This document shows, piece after piece, positions 63,547 to 64,000 of a stretch of DNA of 64,000 nt (position 1 is its first letter; every line of letters starts with the position of its first letter). Source of the stretch: Patiria pectinifera. Its lineage: Eukaryota > Echinodermata > Asteroidea > Valvatida > Asterinidae. The position numbers and the translations under genes are program-made. Where the stretch lies: assembly GCA_029964075.1 (NCBI GenBank), contig CM057144.1:11121281-11185280 (forward strand). The letters are read 5' to 3'. The notes below the pieces were generated by a model. That model did no database searches. It saw nothing but the letters and a program-made list of their open reading frames with translations, and was not told the origin of the DNA.

Positions 63547-64000
63547 TAGAAAAGAGATCCAAAGTAATAAAAAGGGACTCCCTATGAAACGGACTATAAT
63601 GAAACCAGCAGATCCTGCAAAACAAGTCCCAGCCTCCCGGCAGTGGCTGTAGAAAATCATTTCTTGTAACTATAAGAAAGGGTGAAAAAAAAAAACATCG
63701 TAGGCAAAACATCCTGAATGGGCATAATCACTTTTGTTTTGTTTTTGAGCCAATGTGTACATGTATACAGGTTTTGGGTTCCCCGGTTTACTGCAACACG
63801 GCAAAACATCTCGCCCACACATTGAACAAACCAACCACTCATATTGCATTAAACGGCACTCGAATGCACGGCGACCCTGAATAAACAATGCACGCCCTAT
63901 AGGGATTTCCCCTTTAAATTTCCGAGTACTACTTCTACAAAAGCAAACAATAGCGACAGCAATCTTTTCAGTATTGCTTTGTCACACCCAATGCAAAGTT

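Larger units (their letters stand above)
43026..64000 (-). repeat. Right arm of the ~20-kb inverted duplication
   Basis: It is the reverse complement of 10671-30464, about 1.2 kb longer because of insertions near 52.74-52.91, 56.69-57.1 and 59.7-60.3 kb. It runs off the window at 64000, so a copy of gene A may follow outside. Confidence 0.95.

Noticed and set aside
1-64000. CRISPR arrays, operons or bacterial features
   Set aside because: Intron-exon structure and animal receptor domains show eukaryotic DNA; tandem repeats here have no spacer structure.

Overview
The window is animal genomic DNA. It has long introns with GT...AG boundaries, short exons in conserved phase, abundant short DNA transposons, long G/C homopolymers and receptors of the interleukin-1 receptor (IL-1R) family built from immunoglobulin (Ig) domains, a membrane segment and an intracellular TIR domain. 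Gene content and repeat style fit an invertebrate deuterostome (cephalochordate, echinoderm or hemichordate). That is an inference; I cannot name the species.

Layout. Two gaps of exactly 500 N (5501-6000 and 42526-43025) split the window into three contigs. Contig 1 (1-5500) has no recognisable gene and carries a ~320-bp satellite with an A-B-B higher-order pattern. Contig 2 (6001-42525) carries three IL-1R-family genes: gene A (+, 3' part only, 6248-9105), gene B (+, complete, coding 13996-24100) and gene C (-, complete, 32470-28311). C has two Ig domains but no membrane segment or TIR, so it looks like a secreted decoy-type receptor. The rest of contig 2 (32.7-42.5 kb) is gene-poor: a dead LINE fragment, a tRNA-derived SINE, two hAT-type MITEs with 8-bp target duplications, and large foldback elements. 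Contig 3 (43026-64000) is the reverse complement of 10671-30464: the 3' part of C (43026-45178, +) and a full copy of B (60677-49385, -).

The two arms are nearly identical in exons (I count two substitutions in the 770-bp last exon of B) but differ by several transposon-sized indels; the right arm is about 1.2 kb longer. The inverted copy begins in mid-exon exactly at a fixed-size scaffolding gap. The simplest reading is an unpurged alternative haplotype scaffolded in reverse, not a real palindromic duplication.

How the genes may work together: A and B are membrane receptors with TIR domains expected to recruit MyD88-like adaptors. C keeps the two Ig domains but terminates by reading through the position of a conserved splice site. 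This resembles a compact receptor-plus-decoy locus. Function is inferred from domain architecture only; no similarity search was possible.
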